Source of the DNA: Anastrepha obliqua
Taxonomy: Eukaryota > Arthropoda > Insecta > Diptera > Tephritidae
Assembly (NCBI RefSeq): GCF_027943255.1
Contig: NW_026562179.1
Span: forward strand, 5,210,501-5,274,500
DNA: 64,000 nt
Direction: 5' to 3'
Shown: positions 44,207 to 54,277 of the stretch, one piece after another
How the letters are laid out: each line of letters starts with the position of its first letter
How positions within the stretch are numbered: position 1 is the stretch's first letter
Translations under genes and position numbers: made by a program
Notes under the pieces: model-generated
The model's database searches: none
The model's input: the letters and a program-made list of their open reading frames with translations, nothing else
What the model was told of the DNA's origin: nothing

Positions 44207-47200
44207 TTCTTCTTCTTCTTCTTAGCCTCACAGTCCGTGGTGGACCATAGCTTCATCAACAATTTTTCTCCACTTTATTCTATCCATGGCTACATCTCTC
44301 CAGTTGTGTACGTTCATTTGCTTAAGATCTGATTCGACGTCATCTAACCATCGCTTTCGTGGGCGTCCTCTTTTTCTTCCTCCAATTGGTGTTAAAATAA
44401 AAGCTTTCCTAGCATTTCGCTCTTTCGGCATGCGCAGTACGTGCCCAATCCATCTAATTCGTTGGGCTTTGATAAAACGTATTATATTTTGTCCTTGAAC
44501 GATTTCTTCGATTTCATTATTGTAGCGAATGCGGTAGCTGCCATCTATTGTTGCAACCGGACCATATATTTTCCTTATGATACGTCTTTCGAAGCACATC
44601 AGCTGATGAATGTCATTTGTTTTCAGCGTCCATATTTCTGCACCATATGTAAGGACGGGTCGTATCAGTACTTTGTACATTCTTATTTTCTGTGCTCTGG
44701 ACAAATCTTTTGATTTAAATAGTTTTATGTTAACGTAGTAGGCGTTATTTGCAGCTTGGATTCTGTCGTTAATAGCTATCGCCGAATCTTTATCTGCTGA
44801 TAGTTTAAAACCCAAGTATTTAAATTCAGTGATATTTTCGAAAGCAAAGTTGTTAATACTTAGGTCATCGCGTGTCGTGTTGTTGACTGACCGAATCATG
44901 TATTTGGTTTTCTCGGTATTTACGTGTAGTCCCAGAGCTTTTGCATCTTTATCAATACATTTAAAGACGCGTATAAGAGTGTTTCTATCTTTAGCCATAA
45001 TAAGAATATCATCTGCGTAGGCACATATCTGAAAATCATTATTAAATAATGTTCCATTCGTGTTTATTTCTTTAACAGTCGTGTGTAGCATTAAATTGAA
45101 TACTAAACATGACAATGCGTCTCCTTGTTTTACTCCGGATATGATTTCGAATGGGTCTGACAGGCTTCCTTGCACCAGTACTTTACTTGTTGTGTTCGAC
45201 AATGTACAGAGAATCAAATTAATTAACTTCAGAGGTATTCCAATTTTCTGAAAGCAGTATTTTATCCGTTTTCTATTTATACTGTCAAATGCCTGTTTGA
45301 AGTCAACAAAGAGGCAAAATATATCAATTTTATATTCGTAAAACTTTTCGAATATCTGGTGGACAGTAAAACCTTGATCAATCGTTGAGCGGTTGTTTCT
45401 AAAACCACATTGGTAATCGTCTAGGATGTTCTCAGCATAAATATTCAGCCTTTCAAATAGAATGTTTGTAAATACTTTATAACCTGTATTAAGTAAAGAT
45501 ATGCCTCTGTAATTTTGGCATTCAGTTTTATGTCCTTTTTTGTGTATAGGTACTATTATGCTTGATGCCCATCCAGTGGGTATTTCATTTGAATGCCATA
45601 TTTGGCTTACTAAGGTAAATATTTGTTTATGTAGTTCATGTCCGCCATATTTCAGAAGTTCTGCGGGTATTCCATCTTCACCACAGCTTTTATGGTTTTT
45701 AAGTTTTCTTATAGCCAATAGTACTTCGTCAAAGCTAGGTTCTTCAACATAGATTTCGGCCGTATGTACTACTTGTTCCTCCTTACTTGTATTATCGTAG
45801 TTTTCTTTGTTAAGTAGTTCGTTGAAATATTCTTTCCATCTATCTATTACTTGCTGTTTTTCGCTGATTATGGAACCATCCTTTGCTTTGCATATATTTG
45901 TTCGAGGTTGAAATGTTTTAGTCTGTTTTTTGATGTTCTGATACATAGCTCTGACATTTTTGTTTCTAAAATCGCTTTCAATTTGTTCAATTTGCCGCTT
46001 CATGTAGGTTTTTTTCTTTTTTCGCATTATTTTCTTAGCTTCTTTTCTTTTGTTTACATAATATAATCTATTTGTACGTGTGTTTCTTTCCATATATTTT
46101 ATTCTAGCTTCCTTTTTCGCATAATTAGCTACTCTGCATTCCTCATCATACCATTCGTTCATTACTGATCTCTTCTCTCCAATAGTATTCTTTGCGGATT
46201 TTATGATTGTAGCTTTCAGTTTATTCCATTGATCTTCAATATCTAATTCAGTTGAGTCATTATTTGTGCTATTTTCATTAAATAAAATGTTTTCAATCGC
46301 ATATTTGTACTTTGCTTTCATATCTTCATTATTTATAAGTTCATCTGTATTCCACTTTAATTTTTTATAGCCTTTGTTGTCATTTACTATTGAAATTCGT
46401 TGTCGTAACTTAGCTACCACGAGATAGTGATCTGTGTCGCAGCAAGCGCCTCTATATGATCTCACATCTATGACTGATGTAGCATGTCTTTTGTCAGCAA
46501 GTATATGATCGATCTGATTAGCCATATTGCGGCCCGGCATTTTCCAAGTTTGAAGATGAATTCGTTTGTGCTTGAAGGCTGTACTACTGACAACTAACCC
46601 GTGGGCACTCGCAAAGCTACACATTCGCATACCATTGTCATTTGTGTGGTTGTGTATAGAGAATTTTCCCGCAATTTTATCGATGATGCCTTCTTCCTTT
46701 CCTACTTTTGCATTATAATCGCCTACAATCAATAAAATGTCGTGTTTGCAAATATTGTTAGTTACGTCACTAAGGTCGTCATAGAATTTATCTTTTATAG
46801 CATCAGTGCTATCGTTTGTAGGTGCATATATACTTATAATAGTTATATTTTGAAATTTACCTTGTAGTCTTAAATAACATATACGATCGTTCACGGGAGA
46901 AAAATTCAATATGCTTTTTCTGGTTTTACTGTCTACATAGAATCCTGTTCCGCGTAAGCCTTGAGTTTCAGAACCACTAAAAAAAATCGAGTAAGCTTTC
47001 TTTCTCACTTCACCATCACCTTTCCACCTTATTTCTTGTAGTGCACAAATATTTGTCCGATATTTCATTAGTTCGTCTGCAATTTCCGCCATTTTTCCAG
47101 GTTGCAGCATAGTCAATACATTCCATGTTCCAAGTGTCAAATCATAGTCCTTTAAACGTTGCAGGGGTCGGTATTGATGTCCATTTCTTATCCGAGTCTG

Positions 47201-47476
47201 TTGTTGATGTGTCGAGACAAGTTTCTTTTTATACTGACATTAGGTTGTCAGCCTAAAGGCCAGTCCCCTTTCGGGGGTGCTCACCTTACGTCTTCCGTTC
47301 CTAGAGCATCCACCAAGGTTTGTTCTTTCTTGTAAAAAGATAGCTACTTGATCTCTGCACTAGGTTAACAGTGTCACCACGTGAAGGCGATGTAAGGGGA
47401 TTGGAAAAAAAGAGGTGAAAGGCTTCATTTCTTTCGATCTGCCATCTCGTTGCACATTCTTTCCCTTTGAGACACC
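44207..47476 (-). mobile_element. RTE-clade retrotransposon (RTE-2), nearly intact
   Basis: 13-bp target duplication on both sides. Minus strand: 5' UTR of about 290 bp with hairpin-forming pieces (CCCCCGAAAGGGG at about 47266-47278), one uninterrupted pol frame, and an (AAG)n end on the minus strand (TTCTTCTTCTTCTTCTT at 44207 on the plus strand) starting within a few bases of the stop codon. A long open frame, perfect TSD and clean tail point to a recent insertion. Confidence 0.92.
44228..47239 (-). CDS. RTE-2 endonuclease/reverse transcriptase, open frame
   Basis: Open from just after a TAA at 47240-47242 down to the stop at 44228, with no internal stop; 970 codons from 47140. Domains: APE endonuclease (LGTWNVLTML; CALQEIRWKG; GDYNAKVGKEEG; CDTDHYLVVAKL), linker, RT (CGEDGIPAELLKYGGHELHK; PIHKKGHKTECQNYRGISLL; FVDFKQAFDSI; GVKQGDALSCLVFNLML; CAYADDILIMA catalytic), and a C-terminal GRKRGRPRKRWLDDVESDLK. 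No ATG lies in frame between the TAA and 47110. The ATG at 47182-47184 (MDINTDPC) is out of frame by one base, and comparison with RTE-1 suggests a one-base deletion near 47160 (TGCAACG against TGCAAACG). So it may be almost but not quite functional, or start otherwise. Confidence 0.9.
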   Translation of the reverse strand, partial: CQYKKKLVSTHQQQTRIRNGHQYRPLQRLKDYDLTLGTWNVLTMLQPGKMAEIADELMKYRTNICALQEIRWKGDGEVRKKAYSIFFSGSETQGLRGTGFYVDSKTRKSILNFSPVNDRICYLRLQGKFQNITIISIYAPTNDSTDAIKDKFYDDLSDVTNNICKHDILLIVGDYNAKVGKEEGIIDKIAGKFSIHNHTNDNGMRMCSFASAHGLVVSSTAFKHKRIHLQTWKMPGRNMANQIDHILADKRHATSVIDVRSYRGACCDTDHYLVVAKLRQRISIVNDNKGYKKLKWNTDELINNEDMKAKYKYAIENILFNENSTNNDSTELDIEDQWNKLKATIIKSAKNTIGEKRSVMNEWYDEECRVANYAKKEARIKYMERNTRTNRLYYVNKRKEAKKIMRKKKKTYMKRQIEQIESDFRNKNVRAMYQNIKKQTKTFQPRTNICKAKDGSIISEKQQVIDRWKEYFNELLNKENYDNTSKEEQVVHTAEIYVEEPSFDEVLLAIRKLKNHKSCGEDGIPAELLKYGGHELHKQIFTLVSQIWHSNEIPTGWASSIIVPIHKKGHKTECQNYRGISLLNTGYKVFTNILFERLNIYAENILDDYQCGFRNNRSTIDQGFTVHQIFEKFYEYKIDIFCLFVDFKQAFDSINRKRIKYCFQKIGIPLKLINLILCTLSNTTSKVLVQGSLSDPFEIISGVKQGDALSCLVFNLMLHTTVKEINTNGTLFNNDFQICAYADDILIMAKDRNTLIRVFKCIDKDAKALGLHVNTEKTKYMIRSVNNTTRDDLSINNFAFENITEFKYLGFKLSADKDSAIAINDRIQAANNAYYVNIKLFKSKDLSRAQKIRMYKVLIRPVLTYGAEIWTLKTNDIHQLMCFERRIIRKIYGPVATIDGSYRIRYNNEIEEIVQGQNIIRFIKAQRIRWIGHVLRMPKERNARKAFILTPIGGRKRGRPRKRWLDDVESDLKQMNVHNWRDVAMDRIKWRKIVDEAMVHHGL

Positions 47477-47960
47477 TTGGCAAAAATTCATGGTATACAA
47501 TACATAAAACCCGTGTGTATCGATTTCTCTTTTAACTGAAAACGACAAGGTTTTCTTGGACTTGTTTATTCGGAGCTCTTCACTCACTCGCCTGATGTCT
47601 GAATTTCGTGTCGTACTCCTATACCCACGCCTTTTTTTGCATGAAATTCAAGTCCTTTGGAACCAACTTTGGAGCAACATTGCTAAAACCCAAATCATTA
47701 ACTACAATGTCCTCAACGGATCTATAAGCAATGTTCAAGTCCTCTGCCAGCTCTCTGATGGTAACTTTGTTAATTTGGTGGTCATGATCTCTTCTGCCAT
47801 CTCGTAAACGACTGTTTTCTTTAGAACTTCATTACCGAAACAATTCCCCAATGTTTCTGAGGCTTACGCACCACTCAATCCATTTTGATTGTAAATTTTA
47901 AACAAACACCTGCACTGGTAGACTTACTTAATACGGCCTAACTTTTATAAATATCAAAAA

Positions 47961-48669
47961 GAAGCGATACAATTTTAGCAGAAGTATTAATCACAGATGT
48001 TGCAATCTAACGAAAAAACCTGGACTCAAATCAGTTGGCTTAGAACGTCACATGGCGGTTGTTCCGGCAACTTTTTGATCAAGATGGGTATGTGTATATG
48101 TCAGTTTCAATTCTGAATATGTAGATGGGAATTTTACCTCTTAAAATATATAGAACGTTTTGACTCCTGTGAAGACACGCATCTTAAAGTGGTGTGAGGG
48201 CTTAGTCGAATCGTTAATCCCACCTTATCAGCGTATATTAGTGTAACTAACACTATTCCCTCAATGAAGAGCTTTCACTTGAGTCAGGCGGAATGCCTAC
48301 TATCATTAAAGCAACATGAAACAACCAAGATTTCTGCAGAGAATAGATGGTCCTACTTCATCTTCAAAAATACTAATATCCAAATCGGAGCTAAAAACGG
48401 AACCTCAAAGTATCGTTATGTAGAAACCATGTATTAGTGATCCTCAAACGGGCGAAAAGCTGACCGCAAGACGAAATTAGAATACAGCTCCGAATATGGC
48501 TAATACTTCGATCTCCAGTTCTGCAGCCACAATGACAACGGTAAAGCGTGGCAGGACGAGAGCTGACACGCCTGGTTATATTTTCCGTTATCAATTAGGT
48601 GTCTGTTCAAGTACAAAAAAAAGAGTAGCATCCCAAGGAAGAGGAAAGTCTTAGGCCTATAACGAAACA
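47961..48669. other. no gene recognised
   Basis: About 700 bp between the mariner and the gypsy LTR. Minus-strand ORFs 48391-48594 and 48500-48715 overlap each other and have no known motif. Confidence 0.5.
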
Positions 48670-48978
48670 TGTTGAAGGACGCCGTCCAGCAGTACGTGGG
48701 AGTAATACGAACCAACGCCGTATATACTCATACATCAAAGGAGGAGCTGACTAGTAGTGGACAATGACGAAGGCTTGTTCGAAATGAATGAATTTGACGA
48801 GAAGTAATAGAGTGATTTCATCTTAAGATGAACGTGCACCCGTAAAGTAAAATGTTTAAAATAAAGTAAAGCAAGTGTGTTACCATTAATTTTGTTACTT
48901 TTATTTGACGACCTAGTAATCGCACTCAAAGGAGTATTGTAAGAGATTTATTTGGATTTTGACGTAAAATTTGTAACA
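48670..48978 (+). repeat. 5' LTR of the gypsy element (probable)
   Basis: Bounded by TG at 48670 and CA at 48977-48978, directly followed (2-nt gap) by a primer-site-like TGGTGTGAGAAGTTGG. A TATATA-type box (TATATACTCATAC near 48720) lies inside. The partner LTR is outside the window, so the left border is inferred. Confidence 0.6.
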
Positions 48979-48980
48979 AT

Positions 48981-48998
48981 TGGTGTGAGAAGTTGGAC
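48981..48998 (+). other. primer binding site, tRNA-Leu-like
   Basis: TGGTGTGAGAAGTTGGAC differs at a few bases from TGGTGTCAGAAGTGGG, the tRNA-Leu-complementary primer site common in gypsy elements of insects. Confidence 0.55.
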
Positions 48999-49299
48999 TG
49001 TTAAATCGACTCATCGAGTCATCGACTAAAATACAGGGTGGGCCAAATAAGACCTACTAATGATTAAAGACTACTGCCTAGCAGCATGTGCACTTGCTCC
49101 ATCTTGTTGAAACCACAAATTAGGATACTGCTCCGCCATTGGCCACAAAAAGTTTTCAATCAATGTTCTGTAAGAAACTCCTGAAATCGATTCCGGCATT
49201 TCATCCTCATTTTCGAAGAAATATGGTCCGATGACTTCTAGCAGAGAATGTTAATGCAATGAGAAGGAGCAAATGTTAAATGAGCTTTTTTCGAGTACT

Positions 49300-51443
49300 A
49301 ATTTGTAGATTCATACTAAGGGAATTTCAAATTCAACTTTCCTCACTAGTCGGGAATTGCAGATATTTACCACGCGAGTGACGCGAGTGGAGGGTTTCTA
49401 TATTTACTTACCACGCTAGGACAGGAATTCAGATTTTTTCTGCGTTTACCAAACTACTGAGGAATTTCATAAGATTTTTCGGCACACTACTAAGGAAATC
49501 GACTTATTTCATGCCCACAGCGAAGCGAATAAATTTGCATTTAAGAAGGCCGCGCGGCAGTTAATTTGTTGTGCAGAAGCTAAAGTCGGCGGAATTATTC
49601 GCTTTGTTTTTTGGCACGTACATATTTAATTCAGGTTCAAGTCCTGAAGTCATATTTTTTTTTCTTGCACATTTTTTTTTTTACAATTCAAACCAGGAAA
49701 GTTTGGTAAAATTTTTGAGTTTATTTTAATTAAAATTTCTTTAAAATACTGTTTTTGTTGTATTTCATAAATGGAAATTTCTTTTCGGTATAAAATAATA
49801 TAGTTCATACTGGATATGACCTGATTTTTATATAAATCAATCAAAACAGAAAATATGTACATATGTCAATAATCTATTTCATCAAATCCAAATTATATTG
49901 ATGAGAAAATATCATTCTAATATCCGCCCAGAAAGCCAAACGCGCATACACACATACATATGCATATAATTACGCATACAAACTTTCTACTAACGCAGAA
50001 TATGTGCATATAAAATTGCGAATCGAATAAATGACTGATTTAGAAAAGTTCATTAGTAATTATAGATTAGCGCAATCGTGAAAGACGTGTTGTGTATGCG
50101 GTACATAGTCTCCTGTTTGACTCAGGTTCAAGTCCTGTACCCACTTTTCTTTATTCGATATGTTTATTTAATTTTTTGTATTTGGTTTAATTAGAATTGA
50201 TTTAAAATAGTGTATTCAGGTTTTTCTAATACCTGTTATTTAGAAATTTATTTTCTATATAACATTATTCATACTCTTTTTGAATTTATATGTAAAACAG
50301 CCATAAAGTCAATCATATGATTATACGAAAATATTCTAATATCCATGGATGCATCCAGAAAGCCAAACGCGCATACACGCATATGTATATAAATATATAT
50401 AAATATAATATATACAAACCTTCAACGAACGCAAAATGTATGCATACAAAAAACAACAACTGTCCGTCAGTGAAAAGATGGGATATGTATACCCAATGAG
50501 CAAAAAGAACCGGTACTTTTTGATCATAGGATACATATATGCGGCTTTGCGAACAGAAATGTGTGATTCGCTGGACTTGTTCAAGGAATCTAAGTCGCAT
50601 TAACTCGCGACTGTCGAACAGTTAGAAGACATATTTACATACATATAAGGGTGCATACATACATACGGAGCCGCGGCCACTCGACATGACAAAAATTCAA
50701 GATTTATCAAATATTGGCAAATAATTCCACGCGAAATATTCCAATATTGACTATTTTCGAATGGTCGCGAAAATTGGCATATGGGCGGCTCGTTTTATGA
50801 ATGAAATTGAAATATGAGCTCAAACTTATGAATGAACTTTTTGTTTTTGTTCTAAATTGTTCAGCGCCGTCGCTGATAGAATCATGGCCGCTGCGACTGC
50901 GTCTACGAATGTATTTTGTTTTTGTAGTCGCTAGGCTTAGATTTTAGCTTCGGGCGACATGCGCATGTGAGGTATGTGTTTTTGTTGTGTTCTAGAACAT
51001 TTTAGAATGGGTGGTGGCAAAGCGGCCATCGCCTTGCGCTTGCTGTTGCATTTGCGTCTATCAAAGTATTGTGTTTTTGTAAGTACAATATTAGGAATAT
51101 CGACTGGTGAAAGACAAAAGTACACGGAATCAAGAAGGGCGCGCTGTGCTCGCGCATATATGTATGCTTGAATGTATGAACGTGCATGGATGTAGTAACA
51201 TATGAATACAATTATTTTGTAGGAAGTTTAGAAGGCAAGTAGGTATATATTTATGTATGTATATATGCTAGGACATAAAGTGGGTATATATACATACATA
51301 GAGCAGAATTGTTTTTGCACTTGTTAGGAAGAAACTCGTTCACTAGTGCGTATGTGTATTTGATTTCTTGTAAGAATGTGATGTGCTGTGACATGTGTAC
51401 ATACATATGTACATAAGTCAAGGTTATTGGGAATACACGCATA
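49300..51443. other. interior of element E, left part; no coding gene recognised
   Basis: Contains two diverged direct repeats (about 49600-50010 and 50100-50490). Each begins with a TCAGGTTCAAGTCCTG box followed by T-runs, and contains CCAGAAAGCCAAACGCGCAT (49929 and 50356). CATA/TATG-rich runs follow at 50640-51445. ORFs at 50313-50600 and 50974-51211 fall in the simple-sequence DNA and have no motifs. Confidence 0.6.
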
Positions 51444-51447
51444 TGTA

Positions 51448-51967
51448 AATTAAAGTTATAACGCGGGTTAGCGTTAAAAAAAAGAAAACAACACGATTGC
51501 TTTCAAAGTCAAACTTGAAGTGAATCTTTTATTCTTACGTTATTTCTTTTATACCAAATTTTTACTTACTCTATACTTAACAAATAATTGTTTGTGTTTA
51601 CAATAAATCTTTCACTACTGGATGAGCTTATTTCATCATCCTCTAATTTGTGCTTATGCTAGCTTTAAAAGTACTTGACAAATAATTGTTTATGTTTATA
51701 AATTTGTGCTTATGCTAGCTTTAAAAAGTACTTGACAAATAATTGTTTATGTTTATAAATTTGTGCTTATGCTAGCTTTAAAAAGTATTGCTTATTGTAA
51801 TTCTATCCTTAACAAATAATTGTTTATATTTACAGTAAATATTTCACTATTGGATGAGCTTATTTCATCATCCAATTAGTGCTTATGCAAGCTTTAAGAA
51901 GTATTGCTTACTCTAAGTTTTTGTATATATTTGCCGTTATGCGGCTTACCAGAGTAGGGTATTAACT
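51448..51967 (-). repeat. errantivirus 3' LTR, 520 bp
   Basis: Contains about three direct copies of a 57-58-bp unit (AATTTGTGCTTATGCTAGC... ACAAATAATTGTTTATG) at 51640-51785, repeated in the other LTR. Matches 58010-58118 plus 60952-61344. Confidence 0.9.
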
Positions 51968-53421
51968 CCCCCTCCTCTAAATCGAAGCGTCCCGTCTTCG
52001 AATATATATCGGTGATATTCTGAATCGTCAAATCAATATCACTCATTAACATTTCTTTTATATTTTTGCTTCTTAATGCTTTCTTGACATCTATTTTCTT
52101 TATTAATTTATAAATTATATAAAAAGACAATGACACTATCAATACTGTGGTAAGTGACCACCAAATCGGTTTTCCTTGAATTTCCTGTTTTATTTTATTT
52201 AATACATTCGAATTTTCAAATTTTAAGTATTCATTTGTAGATTCAACATACTCAGTTATTTCAAAGTTATTAATATAATTAATTTTTACATAATTCCAAA
52301 TTTTTTCATCAATATTTTCATATGTAACATTATCAATTATAGTATAATTCTTAAAAACTATTAAAAAAAACTCCATCTAATGTGCGTTCATCAATTACAT
52401 GCGTTCCAGAAACTAATATGGCCCCCTGTTTTATTTCATCTATTTCTTTATTTTTCTCTTTTAATTTTTTGCATTTGGTTCTTGCTTTATTCAAAATTTT
52501 CGACAAACAAGATTTCCTTTCTTCAATTTTACAGTATGTATTTTTTATTTCTTCTTTACATTTTCTTACATTTACATAATCATTTCCACACTTCGCTATT
52601 TTATCCTCAATTTACCATCTCTCTGCGCTATAGCCCGAACTTCATAAAATTTACAATCATACAATACCTTTGGATATTTTATATATATTACAATTAATTC
52701 TTTATTTTGAATTACTTTAAACTGTGAATCATCTATTAAATCTGTAATCGTTATTCGTCCGTGTTCATGTCGTGTTATATTTCTCATCAATGTGCAAAAT
52801 AGCTGGATTCAAAATTCCTACCTTTGCCAAAGTTATTGTTTGTATTAAATTCTGTAATTCATTAATGATATAACTATTCCTACGCTTACTCATCATTCTA
52901 ATATGTGCATTTCCTTGTAATTCTTTAACCCTCTCAGTTAAATGCGTAATAGCTTTAAACATCTGTGAATTTGTGGTATACTGTTTATTACTATTTTCCA
53001 CTAATTCATTTAATTTATTGGTTATTAATACTAAATCATCATGATCCGGTGTTCCTGCTATCCATTTCCACAATGTTCCCAACTCATTAATACCTCTTGT
53101 AAATCTATGATCCTTTTCCTGCAATTGCTCTATTAATGTCTCCATTAATTCTATTTCCAATTCGTATTCAATTTCATTTACGTCAAAATCCGTACGCATT
53201 GTCTTACTTCCATTTACATGAATATATTCATTCCTATTGTACATTTGTTGTTTCATTTCTTCCAATAAACTCGCAAAATAAGTTATATTTGCAATGTGAA
53301 AAATATCCCCATAATCTTCATATAATAAAACATCTCCGTCTTCTATTAAAACATATAATGTATAATCAATAATGTCCGTCATCCCGAAAGATATGAATGC
53401 TGCAAATAGCACCAATCTCAT
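51894..53421 (-). pseudogene. errantivirus env (ORF3), frameshifted
   Basis: Minus strand, three open stretches. 52765-53421: an N-terminal hydrophobic signal-like start (MRLVLFAAFISFG), then after about 100 residues a basic cleavage-like site followed by GINELGTLWKWIAG, the fusion-peptide region typical of insect retroviral Env. 52596-52790: middle part in another frame. 51894-52376: membrane-proximal part with a strong transmembrane helix (SLTTVLIVSLSFYIIY) and a cytoplasmic tail. The tail's stop lies inside the LTR. Broken by at least two frame changes. In the family, Env allows particle formation and cell-to-cell spread; this copy cannot make it whole. Confidence 0.82.
51968..51979 (-). 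other. errantivirus polypurine tract
   Basis: AGAGGAGGGGG on the minus strand directly abuts the 3' LTR. Confidence 0.8.
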
Positions 53422-53431
53422 TCTGTAAATA

Positions 53432-54277
53432 TTAAGATTTAATATTATCCTTGTGAATTATTCTGTCACGTTTCTGAATTATTATTTTATTTCCCTTATC
53501 TTCTTTTACTTTTTGTCTCCTATATTTCGGTTTTAATTTATTCCTTTCACCTATAACTTTCTCATATACTGTCTGACATGGAGTATAATTTTTTTCTTTT
53601 CGTCTTTTATTATGTACCTTCAACATAACTTCCTGTGCCGATTTTAATTTATCTTTTATATTTTCATGTGGTTTTTTATTGTAAAGCACCTCATACGGTT
53701 TTTCTTTAATTGTCGAATGAATAGTTTTATTGTATTGCTGAGCTGCTCTAATAATGGATTCTAAATCACTTATTAAATTCAATTCCTCCTTTAAACATCT
53801 TCCTATTTCAATGAGAGTAGAATGCACTCTTTCTACCTGACCATTAGTTGCTGAATGTCTTGGATCGCAATAATATATTTCAATATTACATCTATTAGCA
53901 AATGATCTAAATTGAGCCGATGCAAAACTTGGTTCATTGTCTACTGTAATTCTCTTTACTTCCGGAAATACCTGTAAAGCTTCCAAAATCTTTTCGATTA
54001 AATTTGTCTTATCTTCAATGTGCTTAACTATCAAGAACTTAGAATAAGAGTCAATCAAAGTTAAAAACTTCAGTTTTTGAGCGTAAAAAATGTCAATATG
54101 AATTTGTTCACCTTCTTTCTCTGGAATTGGTGCCCTTCCAATTGGTACCTTTTTGGGTTGTCTATCGTATTTATTCTTATTACATATCTGACAATTTCTA
54201 ACATATTGCTTGAATTGCTTCACCATTTGGGGCCAATAGTATTGATCCCTGATCTGTGCCAAATTTTCCCTATAATT
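53432..54277 (-). pseudogene. errantivirus integrase part of pol
   Basis: Reads QYYWPQMVKQFKQYVRNCQI (HHCC zinc region end), QIHIDIFYAQKLKFLTLID (first catalytic Asp), RITVDNEPSFASAQFRSFAN (second Asp), ATNGQVERVHSTLIEIGRCL (Glu), then a basic C-terminus. Open over 276 residues to the stop at 53432, just before env. It is separated from the RT part only by TGA at 54278-54280 in the same frame. Confidence 0.88.

Larger units (their letters stand above)
43780..47960 (-). mobile_element. mariner transposon split by RTE-2
   Basis: Minus strand, two halves. Right half (47490-47960): TIRELAEDLNIAYRSVEDIV, NVAPKLVPKDLNFMQKKAWV, EYDTKFRHQASE, DTHGFYVLYT. Left half (43780-44206): continues with GQTVVNT, NNS-type and KKT pieces and the C-terminus LHKCVGFSGKYFEGDNSTFE. 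Joining across the RTE target duplication gives continuous mariner text. It is the same family as the relic at 770-1530. Frameshifts and stops are in both halves. Confidence 0.8.

Noticed and set aside
44286..46066. Several plus-strand ORFs of 60-90 aa
   Set aside because: All are antisense shadows of the 970-codon RTE-2 frame.
50040..50155. Possible functional tRNA gene
   Set aside because: A B box and T-run are present, but no acceptor stem pairing or proper anticodon arm could be drawn; reported as a finding only.
50313..51442. ORFs in both strands over CATA/TATG-rich DNA
   Set aside because: Simple-sequence DNA gives open frames in several phases (Y/I/H/M-rich products); not genes.
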